64,000 nt of DNA from Pinus tabuliformis (Eukaryota > Streptophyta > Pinopsida > Pinales > Pinaceae): positions 1,022,115,208 through 1,022,179,207 of the forward strand of contig CM062804.1 in assembly GCA_031772625.1 (NCBI GenBank), given 5' to 3'. The stretch's first letter is position 1. Each line of letters starts with the position of its first letter. Under the pieces are notes generated by a model. That model worked only from the letters and a program-made list of their open reading frames with translations. It was not told the DNA's origin and ran no database searches. The position numbers and the translations under genes are program-made. Shown here piece after piece: positions 46,271 through 59,500 of the stretch.

Positions 46271-47680
46271 AAAAATTATTTAATATGAAAAATTACATAA
46301 AAACAGAGTAAAATGCATTCCGAACGAATGATTACCAAAACAAACAAGGCCAAAACGTTCCGACGAAGACGGGGTTCGTTTATCACAACTTTCTTTCGCA
46401 GCGATCTCTGCATTATCCGCAAAATAAAAAGGTTAATGTATCGTATTAGTGCTTTTGCAGGCATGTGAGAAAACATTCTGTGCAAAATAAATTGAATACC
46501 CAAAGAACCTTCATGCAAATTCCGCACCCCTTGAGCTCGATAAACTTAAAACAAAAACGAGAGTCTTCATCCTGAATAACGTCAAAATCCAGCTTCCATG
46601 AGCGTATTTTTCTATATCCCAGTAGAAACCTCTTTGAATAACGTACTCTCCTCAAAGGAAATATCTTTGAATAACCTATTTTCCCGAGGAGAATTTCTTT
46701 AAATATTGTATTATCCCTTATCTTTGTCTCCAAATATGGTATATACTAAATATGAAAAGCTACGATGCAAATGAAAAGAAAAATAAAATAAAGCAAAAGG
46801 CGAATTGAAAAAAGAAACGAGGAAGAAAGCATTAACAAATAAAGCATATCACAAATAACGAATAAAGAATAGTTACCGAAATTAGTAACTGCAATTCAGT
46901 GTAATTTTTGGTAAAAAGTTTTTATGTTTATGTGATAAGATAAAAAATTTTGGTAAAAAGTTTTTATGTTTATGTGATAAGATAAAAATTAAATGCGTTT
47001 TTCATATTATTATTGATAAAAAAATTGTTAATAAATTAATATATAAATTAACATAATTATATAAGTTAAATGATTAGTTTATAGGTATTCATTTATGATA
47101 ATTATTAAAATATTTATTGCTATTATAAAAAAAAATTATATATGAGTTATATTAATTTATATTTTAAAAAATGTGTATCATTATTCTTAATCATGGAGAT
47201 CCACTTCTTATTTTACCATGGAATTTCTTAACTTGTAAGTGGCTTTCACTACAATATTATGAGTCAATATCATGGCTTATCAATATCACATGTGTTGATA
47301 TCACATTTTCTTTAATTAATTAATTTGAGAAAAAAATAGTAAAAAAACATAACTGACTCGGAGATAGATCTTAACCCTTGATCTCTGAGTACTACTATGA
47401 ATATTCAGACATGCTCCATGAAAATTAAATCACTACCACCCATATAGTAATAATTGATATTTAAATCAAAATTATGGGAAACCTATTTTGAAAGAGACAT
47501 GTTTATGGACATAAGAAATTATGTTTTTTTTGTGTAAAAGAATTATAACTTATATCGTTCATTTCTAAATTAATGGTGGTCATAAGCAATCAAATCATAT
47601 AGTGTTGCTTTGGCAAGAAAAAAGAAATCAAGATATAAAGTGGATACATTAATTGCTTGGTTAGTTACAAGGACTTAAAT
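46271..47680. repeat. AT-rich repeat family R2, copy 1
   Basis: Colinear with 51490-53300: GACGAAGACGGGGTT.GTTTAT, GCGATCTCTGCATTATC, TATTAGTGCTTTTGCA, GTGCAAAATAAATTGAATAC, CTCTTTGAATAACGTACTCT, AATTTTTGGTAAAAAGTT, AATCATGGAGATCCAC and GGGAAACCTATTTTGAAA. It contains a 37-bp tandem repeat at about 46906-46985 (GTAAAAAGTTTTTATGTTTA, twice). Confidence 0.85.
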
Positions 47681-47694
47681 CTGAAACAAAATTA

Positions 47695-47965
47695 GTTCTT
47701 TCATTAGAAATATGGGGTCCTAAACACTCTTCCCTGCCAAAGACAAGCTCCATGAGAAAGCTGACTATCTTGGATGGAAGATGTCTATCGATCTAACCTT
47801 AGAAGATCAAGGAGTATTGGACCAGGAGCTTCTCCTGTGACACTTGCCTCTTTGAATTCACCCAGGGATGAGTAAGAGATCATCATTCTCCAAGTGGAAT
47901 CAAGAACTATCAGAGAGAGGACACTAATCAGATCCCAGAAGCTGACTCACCCCCCTGCAAACATC
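47695..47965 (+). mobile_element. possible Copia gag scrap
   Basis: The plus frame reads KADYLGWKMSIDLTLEDQGV, which resembles the N-terminal gag segment of Copia elements (.Y..WK..I...LED.GVLD). Stops follow at once and no pol is seen. Tentative. Confidence 0.35.
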
Positions 47966-50900
47966 TATATATGGATCCCTCATCCCAGAGATCCAGAGGC
48001 CACTTAAATCAATTGAAATTTGACATCCAACTAATACTTTTTATACTAATCTATTTGACTTTTTAAAGTTGTTTTAATCTTATGATCTTCACTAACAATT
48101 TTAGTTCTTTCAACTGATTCCTCTTTGATATCTTTTGTTTCATTATTCTTCTTGCCTACATATAGACACGCTCACTTTTCTCTTTCAATAGAAATTTAAT
48201 TTATTGTTCTTCTTTCTGCTCCTCTTTCTAGACTATTTCTAACTTTGGTGGTTGGAAATGTTCCAGATATAACATTTCCCCAACTCCTTTAATTTATCTA
48301 TTACCTAATAATTAATCCAACCTCCAAATTCTACTATTAAAATGAGATTACAAAATTCCCTTTATGCAATTAAATTTTAATATATCCATGGTATTTAACT
48401 CTCAATATCTTTTTCATGCTATAAATTGGTCCAAGTGGAAACTAGGTCACTCCTACCTGGCTCACATGGAACCACCATGTCAACATAATAAGGGGTCCAC
48501 ATCAGAGTACTTGATAGCCTCACTGCCCATGGTGTTTGAATGTTAACGAAATGGAAGTATGTAGTAAGATGTGAGCGAAATTAGGTTTTCAGAACAAAGG
48601 TTGGTTCTGCCCCTGCACGAGATTCCACCAAAGACGTAGTAGTTTTTACCATCGGTGGGTTTCAATTTTGAACCCCATTGTTAACTTACACTAGACCAGT
48701 GAAACCCCTAGGTGAACAAGGGCCGCTCATCAGTCCCACAACCTTATCACACTACTTGTATGTGATTCCTCTTTAATGAGGGACCAATGGTAGGAATCTC
48801 TCTGTCTAACCCACGAGGTTAACGGCCCTATGGTGAACGAGGGAAACTCATTGGTCCCACACCTCAATCGTGCAATTTAGAGCTGACGCGTATTTAATAA
48901 AGGCCTCCATGGAAATGGACATTATCGTCACTTAACGTGGACCATAAATGGAAATTATCCCAAAAATTGTCGTCATCGCTCCATAACTATTGCTAAATTG
49001 TGAAGGCACAATAAACGGTAAGCATTGATGGGTGACTAGTGGTCCTGGAAATTCTCCTATCAATTACTATCACTGCTACTACTTGATAGCAAAGGAAAAA
49101 TCATGTTTTACAAATTAAAAACAAATTACCATCACTGCTACCACTGGATAGCAAAGGCAAAATCATGTTCTACAAATTAAAAGAAAAAAATACTAACTTA
49201 TAAGAAAAAAATACTAACTTATAAAACATTCTCTCCAAAGTGAATGAATGTATCTCTTATAAAATAGGCATGTGTATCATCCACAAAGATTATACATTAA
49301 GAGGACAGTAGTTCGGTTAACATGAATTAAAAAAAAAAATGGTTACCTAAAACTTGAAACAAATTCTCACCGAGCTAAGACCCTATATTATATGTACAAG
49401 AGTAAGAACGACCAGAGTAAAAAATAAATTAAGAGGATAGTTAAATTTTCTTAATATAGGTATGAAAACATGATATTTTAAAAATTGACTATATGTTATA
49501 TTTTTTAGGCTAATAGACTAAAATATAACATATTTACAAAATCATAATATTTAAAAGAAGTGTAAATGAAGTAACTTTTAGTGTTATTTTTACTTATCAT
49601 GATTGATTTATTTATCATAATGAAAGTGTGAAAAAAAAATTAATTAAACACAAATACTAGAGTATAAACATAAAAATATTCGTGGCAAAACTTTAGTATG
49701 AACACTAAAATTACATATAAATAAAAATTTACATTTAATTCATTGCAAACTCATCACAACCACTCTTATTAAAATAAAATTAGAAATTAGTAAATCTTAT
49801 AACTCATAACCTTTAAACTATAACCATATCACTCCTAACTCAAACACTTACTTTTACCTATCTCTTAATCACGATAATCATTTTTCTTTAAAAGCGTTCA
49901 TTGGAAATAAAGATTTTGAAAGAGACCATTATATTGCTATAACCTATATATGTTAGTATAATGTTTATATAATTGGTCATTTTTTACTCCTAATGAAAAG
50001 TATCAAATATCATAAAAGTCAACTATAAAATTATTTTCAAAATTTCGAGATTCTAATAAAAAAATTATCTTATTTTTTATTAATTTATTAATTAAAAGAT
50101 TTTTTTTAATTTTTTAAATTTATCCTTAATAAATTATTATTATTATTATTTAATTTTTTTTAAAACAGTTTCTATTTACATTTTTTTTTTTTTGAAAATT
50201 TATACTTCAAATCTAATAATAAAAATTAAAAGAATAAAAAAAAATTAATTGATGTGCACCTCATGAATTAATAAATTATTATTTTTGTAAGATAATATAT
50301 AAATTAGATTTAATAATTAATTTATAATTATACAATCACTTTGAATTATATATCATAATAATGGAAAAGAGTATTGGAATAAAATAAAAAATATATATCT
50401 ATAGCAAATCACTAAAAACTTATATTATTTGGTTATCAAATCATTTACTTAAACACAGGGATTGATAAACATATTCATATAAATAGTAAAATACAATTAT
50501 AATCACAGTATTGAGCCATTAATCCAAAACCTATTAACGTGATAAATGTAATTTGGTATTTAAAATATATTATCACCTTGTTAAACCACCAATCGAAAGC
50601 CCATTTTAAAATTCGAATTACTAACCAGTAAAACAATTGCGTTACGTGATGTGCATGTTATGACGGTCGGGCGGATGGTGTTATGACGGTCGGGCAGATG
50701 GTTTGCACACCCCCGACCTGTTTTGAATCCTGTAACGCTGTTGCCGTAGCCTATTCGCCTTGATGCTAGCGTTCATGTGTGTCTATGGTGATTAATCAAT
50801 GATTTAACGATTGTCAACGTATTTGTAATATATCTATAAAAAAAAGGCCCATAATGCTTCTATAGAGAACTAGCCCTGCCCATTTTTAGAAAAAGTTAAA

Positions 50901-51175
50901 CCCAAATTACAGTTCAGACAAAATTGACAAACACCCAAATACACACCATCACACATTGAAATTCTTAAAAGCTGAAGATTATAAAGAAAAATACAATAAA
51001 CTAACAAAACAGTTAAGCAAATACTAGTGGAACCATTAGTCTTCAAAGTTTTTCAAAGTTTTGTATAATTCATTAATAATGTAAACTAATTATTTATTTC
51101 CAGCAGAAATCTATGTAAGTAGAAAGACATTCCATAGTCTTTCATTTCTGCAAAAGGCGGCGGACAGTAACAGTT
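47966..51175. other. AT-rich stretch with short repeats, no gene
   Basis: Contents: a ~110-bp duplicated phrase at about 48700-48880 (GTGAACAAGGG..CTCAT.AGTCCCACA against GTGAACGAGGGAAACTCATTGGTCCCACA); a 66-bp tandem repeat at about 49064-49168 (ATCACTGCTAC.ACT.GATAG); GAAAAAAATACTAACTTATAA twice (49183-49218); and a 24-bp tandem repeat TTATGACGGTCGGGC.GATGG at 50661-50702. Confidence 0.5.
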
Positions 51176-51212
51176 TTGCGATCAGCGCTCAAGTACGAGG
51201 AGATTGTTAGTA

Positions 51213-51422
51213 TCATGGGTCATAGATTTTGTCGTCACATTCGCATTTCCACACAAAGTCATAGCCTCCACCTATTGGAGCGGGGCATGTCAGTGCTGGA
51301 GTTAAAGCGCACTGCACAGGGTTACATGGATAGCACCCCTCACATTTATTATAGCATGATGGCAGCCCGGAGCCAATAGTGGGCAATGCAACGTCGCTTC
51401 TACCCTCTCCCACCCCCTTCAC
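51213..51422 (-). CDS. EPF/EPFL-type secreted cysteine-rich peptide, last exon
   Basis: After a TTGTTGACAG acceptor the 69-codon frame reads IGSGLPSCYNKCEGCYPCNP, ...C...C, then WKCECDDKIYDP and a TGA stop. This is the mature domain of EPIDERMAL PATTERNING FACTOR-like peptides: GS.LP.C...C..C.PC near the start, a variable loop, and a [YW]KC.C....Y.P end with 8 Cys, as in EPF1/EPF2-type members. These secreted ligands bind ERECTA-family receptors and set stomatal or organ patterning. All key Cys and the stop are intact. The frame has no ATG, as expected for a second exon. I found no convincing signal-peptide exon upstream (higher coordinates hold repeat R2), so it is either a gene with a long intron or an orphan exon. 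Confidence 0.75.
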   Translation of the reverse strand: MKGVGEGRSDVALPTIGSGLPSCYNKCEGCYPCNPVQCALTPALTCPAPIGGGYDFVWKCECDDKIYDP

Positions 51423-51489
51423 CTGTCAACAACAGTTCTTATCATTCAAGTGTACGCCAATATATTCAATCCAATCCAGAGAAGCAGAG

Positions 51490-53300
51490 CGAAAGATAAT
51501 TATTTAATATGAAAGATTACAGAGAAACAGAGTGAAAACATGGATTCAGAAAAGAATGACTACAAGGAAAGCAGGGCCAAAATTGTCTGACGAAGACGGG
51601 GTTTGTTTATTAGTAATTTCTCTCCCAGCGATCTCTGCATTATCAGCCAAATAAAAGGGTTGATGTATCATATTAGTGCTTTTGCAAGCGTGTGAGAAAA
51701 TAATCTGTGCAAAATAAATTGAATACCCAATGAACTTCCATGCAAACTACGCACCCCTAGAGCTCAATAAGATTAAGACAAAAGCGAGAGTCTTCATCAT
51801 GGAATAACGTGAAAATTCAGCTTCCATAACCGCGTGTGTTTCTATATCCCAGGAGAAACCTCTTTGAATAACGTACTCTCCTCAACAGAAATATCTTTGA
51901 ATAACGTATTCGTATTATACCTCAGCCTTCTCTCCAAAAGTGGTATATATTAAGAATGAAGAGCTACGATGCAAATAAAAAGCGAAATAAAATAAAGCAT
52001 AAGGCTAATTGGAAAAAAAGAAAGAAAGAAAGCATTAACAAATAAAGCATGTTAAAAATAACGCATAAAGCATATTACCGAAATTAGTAATTGCAACTCA
52101 ATGTTATTTTTGGTAAAAAGTTATCTGGTTGTTTTTAGTGTGATTTTTTGAAAACTTTTTTGGTGGGTTTTTATGGTCTAATTTATCTAAAATCCGGCAG
52201 TAATTTATTGAAATCACAAGTTTGATGGGTAATCCCTGCACAATCTAGGTGCCTTAGCAGTTTTTGAGGGTGTTGAATCATATATGTAGTCAAAAAACTA
52301 GTTTAAATAATACAAATCAATATTTCACCTCAAATTTTTCCACTAGATTCCAACATCTAAAAATCCAAAAAATCTCACTCCAAAAATTATTGTGTTTCTT
52401 TTTTTTTTTTTCAACTTTTATCTTTTATGACGAAGGTATATTTCTATGTTTTTAATAAAAAGTTATTATGTTTCTCTGTTTTTTTTTTTGGCAACTTTTA
52501 TCCTTTATGATTTTTATGATGAAAGTATATTTCTATGTTTTTGGTTGGAGGTAAATTAAATGTGTTTTGCACATTATTATGGGTTTAAAATTATCAATAA
52601 CTTAATATATAAATTAACATAGTTATTTAAGTTAAATGTTTATAAACATCAATGCATAATAATTATTAAAATATTTATCTCATAACAATTATATATATAT
52701 AGATAGATAGATAGATATAATATTGATATATGAGTTATAGAAATATATATTTTAAAAAATATGTAATATTATTTTTAATCATGGAGATCCACCTCCTATT
52801 TTACTATGGAAATTCTTAATTTGTAAATAGCTTTTGCTACAATATTATGGGTTAATATCATGACTTATCAATATCACATGTGTTGGTATGGCATGTTATT
52901 TAATTAATTAATTTGAGAAAAAAAATAGTCAAAAGAGCATAGCTAATTTCTAGATAAATATCAATCCTTGACCTCTAAATATTACTATGAATATTCAAAC
53001 ATGCTCCATGAAAGTTAAATCTCTACCATCCATCCAGTAATTATTGATATGTATATCAAATTTATGGGAAACCTATTTTGAAATAGACATGTTTATGGAC
53101 ATAAAAAATAAGTGTCCCTCCCACTCAAGTTAGAAATTATGCCTTTTGCCTAACAAAATTATAACCTATATTGTTCATTCCTAAATTAATGGTGGTCGAT
53201 AGGCAATCAAATCTTATAATGTTTCTTTGACAAGAAAAAAGAAATTGATATGTGAAATAGATACATTAATTGCTTGCTAGCAAGGACTTGTATAAATTTG
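51490..53300. repeat. AT-rich repeat family R2, copy 2
   Basis: Counterpart of 46271-47680, longer by insertions such as poly-T plus a duplicated CAACTTTTATC.TTTATGA.. segment (52411-52440 and 52491-52520) and a TAGA microsatellite (52700-52717). Ends at ACATTAATTGCTTG like copy 1. Confidence 0.85.
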
Positions 53301-53436
53301 GGTTGGTAGTAAGCACTAGTAAGTCTACACATTTACAATTATACTCATTCATAAGTATTAATGAAAACATTAGTAACAGTGGGAAGTAAATCTCACTAAG
53401 TATATTATTTATGTCTTAGTACTATTCATTTCTTAT

Positions 53437-54110
53437 CCAATGACTTGCTTAAATTATTGTGGGAAACAACTATCATAAATATGTTATTTACCTAAGTGTA
53501 AGTTATTTTCAAGGATTTATCGCAACCATATCCATAAATTATGACAAAAATATATTGTATTATGTAGAAATTCCTTGTAAATTCAAACTGATAATTGTAA
53601 TTTACTAAAACAATATATTTGATTCTACTATACTCATCAGTGGAAAAAACTAAATGATCATGAAATCATGAAGCATACAAGAGAAAGAATTCAATCAACA
53701 CATTACACAATGATTTACTAGGGAAATCCGCAACTAAAAACCCTTGTTATTTGTATATTACATTAGGGAATTTAAGCAATGACTTGCTTTAATTATTGTG
53801 GGAATCAACTATCATAAATATGATATTTACCTAAGTGTAAGTTATTTTCAAGGATTTATCACAACCATATCCATAAATTATGACAAAAATATATTGTATT
53901 ATGTAGAAATTCCTTGTAAATTCAAACTGATAATTGTAATTTACTAAAACAATATATTTGAATCTACTCTAGTCATCAGTGGAATCAATTAAACAATCAT
54001 AAAATCATGAAGCATACAAGAGAAATAATTCAATCAACACATTACACAATGATTTTCTAGGGAAAGCCACAACTAAAAACCCCTGCTATCTATATATTGG
54101 ATTAGTCAGG
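53437..54110. repeat. 340-bp tandem repeat, two copies
   Basis: Units from about 53437 and 53776 share TTATTGTGGGAA.CAACTATC, TTACCTAAGTGTAAGTTATT, AATTCCTTGTAAATTCAAAC, GAAGCATACAAGAGAAA and CACATTACACAATGATTT. Identity is high. Confidence 0.9.
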
Positions 54111-56435
54111 AAATATGAGAAGATCACAATGCTTTGCTCAAGCTCAAGCAACATATTTGCTATATTTATCTATCTCACAGCTTTCTAGATATGTCAAGAC
54201 CAATACTTAACCAATTTATTTCTTTTCCAAGTCCCCATTTCCTTGCATTGTTTCCTTGGGAACTATCCCCCTACTAGCTAGGGAAATTCATCAATTGGAA
54301 TTGTGCAATCCTCATAGGTCTTCCTCTGACTACATGCACCATTTGTACAATTCGTATGATTATACAACTCATATTATATTGTCCCTAAACTCCAATATCA
54401 ACTGCATAACTCTCAGATATAACATGCATTCTTTATCTATGAGTGAATCGTAAGTTAACATATTCATCACTACAGGCAACACCACACTACTAGACTTCAC
54501 TCTAGTTCCTCCAACCTTTAGAACTAGTTTAATTGACTTTAACTCAGTTAAAATAAATTAATTAATTGCAACTCAAAATAAACTCAACCGGGTCACTTAT
54601 AAAGTAAGAGACACTCTACATAACTCAAGTTAGACCCTCAACTCGAATTAATTGAGCTAACTAAGTCAAATTAACTTAGTTAACTAACACAATGTTTCAT
54701 GTGATGTGGAACTAAAATCCAACAAAAAATTAAATTAGGATTTCCTTGTTGCATTTTTAACATATTATGCAATGCTTACAATAAAACCTTCAAGTTATGG
54801 TCTAATAAAATGTTTGAAAACTAGTTTTTTTAATAATATTGAAAAAATAAATATTTATATTTTTAACTAACAATGGTCAATAGGTAAATGGATTGCTAGA
54901 GTCCTGCCTTGGTAGTAGTGAAACCATATAAATTGAATGACTAGTAAATTTCAATAGGCATCTATCCATAATAAGAATCAAATCACTTACTTCATAATAT
55001 ATAAATTGAATGGTTGCTATGCTAATAGACATCAATCTATATTAGGCATCAAATTACTTACTTCATTATGCATATCACCCTGTTAAAACTAGTATAGATC
55101 CATCTTAACCATAGATCTACCATGAGTCGAGAGGGATCAAATATCTTTAGATGAAAATCCCTTTTGGAGTTCAAAATTTGAAAAAACAATTACATGTCTT
55201 TGAACCCTTGATAGATCCCAATGAATCTGTAGTGATTCTCTCTCTCTATAAATGTACAATGTCTAATTTTTCATTATTTAAATTGCATTTTTGAATACTA
55301 TATAGAATACATAACTTAAAATTGTAAGTCCAAAAAATATTTATTGAATTTTAGGGAAATTTGACAAAAAAATATACTTAAAAAATACCAAAATGTAAAA
55401 TGCTAAGACTATTCAAAAGTTTTAAACATAATTTTTTTTTCAATTAATTTATATGATATATACATAACGTTTTAAACAAAACATAATATATACATGGTTG
55501 ACATTAAAATATGAGACATTTAATCTATGGACTACATTTTCCACATCAAAATGGTTATCTTTGTTATTAATATTAAAATATTTTTTTGGTTATGTTAAAA
55601 TATTTTATTAATGATACACATTGAAATTTTTTATTATTATGAATATTTTTAAATGTCATATGTCAGTTTTATATTAATAATTGAATGAATTACACATCTC
55701 CTTCTTATTATTCTTATTAGAAAGTACTTGATGGTAATTTTTTTCTTTTAAATTCAATTCCTTTTTTATGCACATTGAATATTTTATCCTACACAATATT
55801 AAATGTTTTATTTCAACATTTTTTTCGTATATATATATGTGTGTGTGTGTGTTAGTTTTATATATACATAAATTAGCTAATATAGATCTTCAAATAATTT
55901 AAATAAATCTTGTGTTCAAATATTTTTGAGAAAAATATAATTTTTACCACATCAGGTTGTAATATCAACAACAAATTGAGCAACCATATAAAAGTTATAT
56001 TATTGATGTTTTATAATTCTTTTAATTAAAACTAACTAAACATGCATATTCCTTTTTGTTCTTTTATTGTAGCTAATATTTTTTTTTTATTTAGAGAATA
56101 TTTTATTTTAATTTAAACATGGACACATGTCAACTCCACGTTGTGTATCGAAAAAATCACACATTTCCTAAATAATATGTAAGTTAAACATATATACACT
56201 TTGAAAGAACATGGAACAACATTTACCAACATTTCTTTTACTCATGAATATTTCTCGCCACTTTACCAATGAGATTCTTAATCTCTTAAGACTTTGTTAT
56301 AATACCATGGACAAGGTCCATAGCTTATCAATACCACATACACAAATATCATAACTCATTTGATATGACTCTTGTTTATGTGACATTTCTTTAATTAATT
56401 AATTTATCATATTTTTTTAAATTCCAATAGGAATT
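54111..56435. other. AT-rich stretch, no gene
   Basis: No domain seen; the small frame at 54256-54453 is unremarkable. The part at 56270-56410 (AATACCATGGACAAGGTCCA, CTTATCAATACCACAT) looks like a scrap of repeat R2. A TG run lies at 55837-55852. Confidence 0.5.
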
Positions 56436-56439
56436 TTTT

Positions 56440-56576
56440 TAACGATATACTTCCCAGCAGAAATCTTAACCAATTCTCCCCAGCAAAATCACTTTGAATA
56501 ATGTATTATCTGTTGTTATGTCTCTAAATATTGTATATATAAATAAAAAGAAAAAGAAAACATAAAGAAAAGATAT

Positions 56577-56624
<48 letters not shown>

Positions 56625-56682
56625 GTTATGTTTCTAAATATTGTATATATAAATAAAAGGAAAAAGAAAGCATAAAGAAAAG

Positions 56683-56725
<43 letters not shown>

Positions 56726-57356
56726 ATATATATATATATAACTCAAATCAGTAATGGTAACTCACTATAATTTTTGGTAAAATTTATATTTCTATATTTT
56801 TATGCAACTTTTATATTTTACAATTTCTATGAGAAATGTAAATTAAATGTTGTCTTTAATTTTTAATATGGATTAAAAACCATTAAAGATTCACTATATA
56901 ACTTAAGATAGCTATATAATTTAAATTGTTAGTAATAGTTTATAAGCATCGATTCAGGATAACCATCAAAACACTTACCTTATACTAATTTTACATGGTT
57001 AAAAGAAACCATAAAAGTTATATTATTATTATTATTATTATTATAAAAAGAATCGATATATGAGTTCTACAAATATGAATTTTAAAAAATGTGTAACAAT
57101 ATTCTTAGCCATAGATATCCACCCCTTATTTTAACATGGAAAATCTTCACTTGTAAATTGATTTCGTTACAATATTTTCTTTAATTAATGAGTTTGAGAA
57201 CAAATTAGTCCAAAAAGCATAAGATATTTGGAGATCAATATTATCACTTCACCTTTGAATACTACTATGAATATTCAAACATATTCCATGAAAATTAAAT
57301 TTCTATCATCCATATAATAATTATTGATATTTAAATTAGAATTATTGGAAACCTAT
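56440..57356. repeat. AT-rich repeat family R2, copy 3 (cut by gypsy element)
   Basis: Colinear with copies 1 and 2 from CAGCAGAAATCTT through TAATTTTTGGTAAAA, TTTTAAAAAATGTGTAACAA, GAATATTCAAACAT..TCCATG and TTGGAAACCTAT, where it stops at the LTR boundary at 57356. It contains a 110-bp tandem duplication with TG and TA microsatellites (56511-56745). Confidence 0.75.
56575..56745. repeat. (TA)n and (TG)n microsatellites
   Basis: (TA)n/(TG)n at 56576-56622 and (TA)n at 56688-56742, each at the end of one 110-bp unit containing CTAAATATTGTATATATAAA. Confidence 0.85.
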
Positions 57357-59488
57357 TGCTATAGGATAAAATGCACGGTGTATGGAGAATGAAGATACCC
57401 TCAAAGGTCTTCCCAGGACCTTTGGTAGACTGTAAGATTATCTGCAACCGTCACAAAGTTACATGCATGTTCATAAACAATAACTAACTATCAAAGTAGG
57501 AGAAGTAGATTACCTCAAGCCTCCATGTAGATTTGTTGGAGAGCACAATGCAGCTAGGTGGAAGTCCCCTGAGTCGGCTCTAGATCAAGTCTTGCACATA
57601 GGAGAGACAAGCATAATCATAGCATACAACTCTGATAACTAATACATGAGTACATAAAAGAACATATAGTTACAAATAACTAAGCTACTCATTCTAAAAG
57701 GTGTTGGACAAACAAATGAATGAATGATAGTACCAACACCATGGAGTAGACAGTACAACTGTAGTTCTATATTAATGTTGGAAGAGTGATTACAACCATT
57801 TGTTGCATCAGCCTTCCCTTACCCCTCCAGCTTCTCTCTCTCTCTCTCCCTTCTTACCAACTTCTTATGATTTGAGACAATGCTCAACAATCAAGTATGC
57901 TATCCTTTCAAATGCTCTGACCTCTATCACCATAGCCCTAGCTTCACTTATGTAGCAATTGAGTTAGGGTTTCCAAGTTCCTCCTTCAGTTTCCTAGGGT
58001 AAAAGCAATGAAGTTGCCATGATTTTCAGCTCTTTCCCATTTGCCTCCTTCATTAGGATTAGAAATCCTCCAAATAGGTTGAATTTTGATGTTTCCTTGC
58101 TTTTCTTGAGTGATTTTAGGAACAAATATCTAGATATTTATGAGTCAATTCATTCATTTGACCCTTAGAACTTCACTAGGATTCAATAACGTTGTTCCTG
58201 GACTAGCAACTTGAGTTAGTTGGGTCACTAATGCACCCTTAGGCTTGTAGGGAAGCTTTATAAAGTGGGTTTTCAGTGCATAGCTAGCATTAGTGTGGAA
58301 ACAAGGCATGTGATTTTGGTCTTTGCTTCAGTTATCATGTCTTCCCCTCTGAGTTGATGAGGGGGTCAATTTGTTGTATAATAAATGCTCCCTAAAGTAT
58401 GAGATCAGAGGCTGCGATGATGGCTAAGATACTTTACTTAACTGTAATTTTCCTTCTTTGACAAAAAGAGAGAGTGGATCGTTGCTTCGGGTGGTACGGG
58501 AAACCTGAGACAACACATATATATAAAACTACTAAAATCATGCCTTGAGTCGGGCATTCCCATGTTCAGTAGCTATGTCAAAGTGATTTTCTCCAAAGAG
58601 ATATGATGATGCTGGCCGCTGATAAGCACAATGTGGATCTGGTGTCATAATAGAATCATCCCGATAAGCTATCTCCAAAAAACAATATACGCAACTTGGG
58701 AGATTAAACAAGGTTGAGTGATGCAAGCTTCTACCCAAGGTTTTGATTTCCACTTCACCGAACAACATAGATCGATACATGTCAATATATGCATTGATGT
58801 TGAACATGCATGAAGTCATTTGATTACCATTCAATAATGGAGACTGTTAATAGACGTGAGGAAGGCCACCAATAATGGTGATGGTCTCCAAGATGCACGG
58901 TACAATCTAACGAGTGTGAAAGATGTTTTTTTCATCGAACACCTATAGAATCGCTTAACTAGAAGCCAATAATGAGAACCCCTGATCAAACACAAGGAAA
59001 CCTACCACTAATGTCTGGAAGCACCAAGGCACTGAATGTTTTTCTGGGATGTCTTGATAGATAGAGTGTTGAAGTCAATAGGAGGATACCTATCGAAAGT
59101 TAGGCAATAATGTGTCCTACATCAATCAACATAAAACTAGACAAGAATTATTTGTTTTTTGAGGAATCTATGAGCATTGGGTCTAAATAATAGAGGGCAT
59201 GATGAAAGGATATGCTTAATGGGTTGATGGAGGAAACAAAAGGTTAACCCTTAAAAAATAGAAGGCACGACAATGGTTTTAACCATGCAGCACTAGACTC
59301 ATGAACACCAAAGAGTGTTAGGATACAAAGATGCAAGAACATCAGAGTATATAGGCTAAACTCATAGGATGGTAGGATTCATATTAAAAGGCCATCACAA
59401 GGAAGGTTTATCTGAGGGAGTGCCATGTTCAAGGGAATGACTTCTACCAAACAACACTTTCTAATAGAGAATACAGTTGTATTGTCCA
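57357..59488 (-). repeat. inferred 3' LTR of the Tat element
   Basis: In minus orientation it begins TGGACAATACAACTG just after a purine tract and ends ATTTTATCCTATAGCA at 57357, exactly where repeat R2 copy 3 is interrupted. The implied length is 2.13 kb. The second LTR is outside the window, so both ends are inferred from TG...CA, the PPT and the break in R2. It contains CT microsatellite (57835-57848) and an unrecognised 98-codon minus frame (58538-58834). Confidence 0.6.
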
Positions 59489-59500
59489 CTTTCCCCGTTT
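59489..59500 (-). promoter_or_regulatory. polypurine tract of the Tat element
   Basis: The minus-strand AAACGGGGAAAG sits directly before the LTR start TGGACA. Confidence 0.55.

Noticed and set aside
51176..51379. Plus-strand 67-codon frame
   Set aside because: It is the antisense shadow of the EPF-like exon, whose Cys pattern and splice acceptor explain the region.
58538..58834. 98-codon minus-strand frame within the LTR
   Set aside because: It lies inside the inferred LTR, has no recognised domain, and such chance frames are common in long LTRs.
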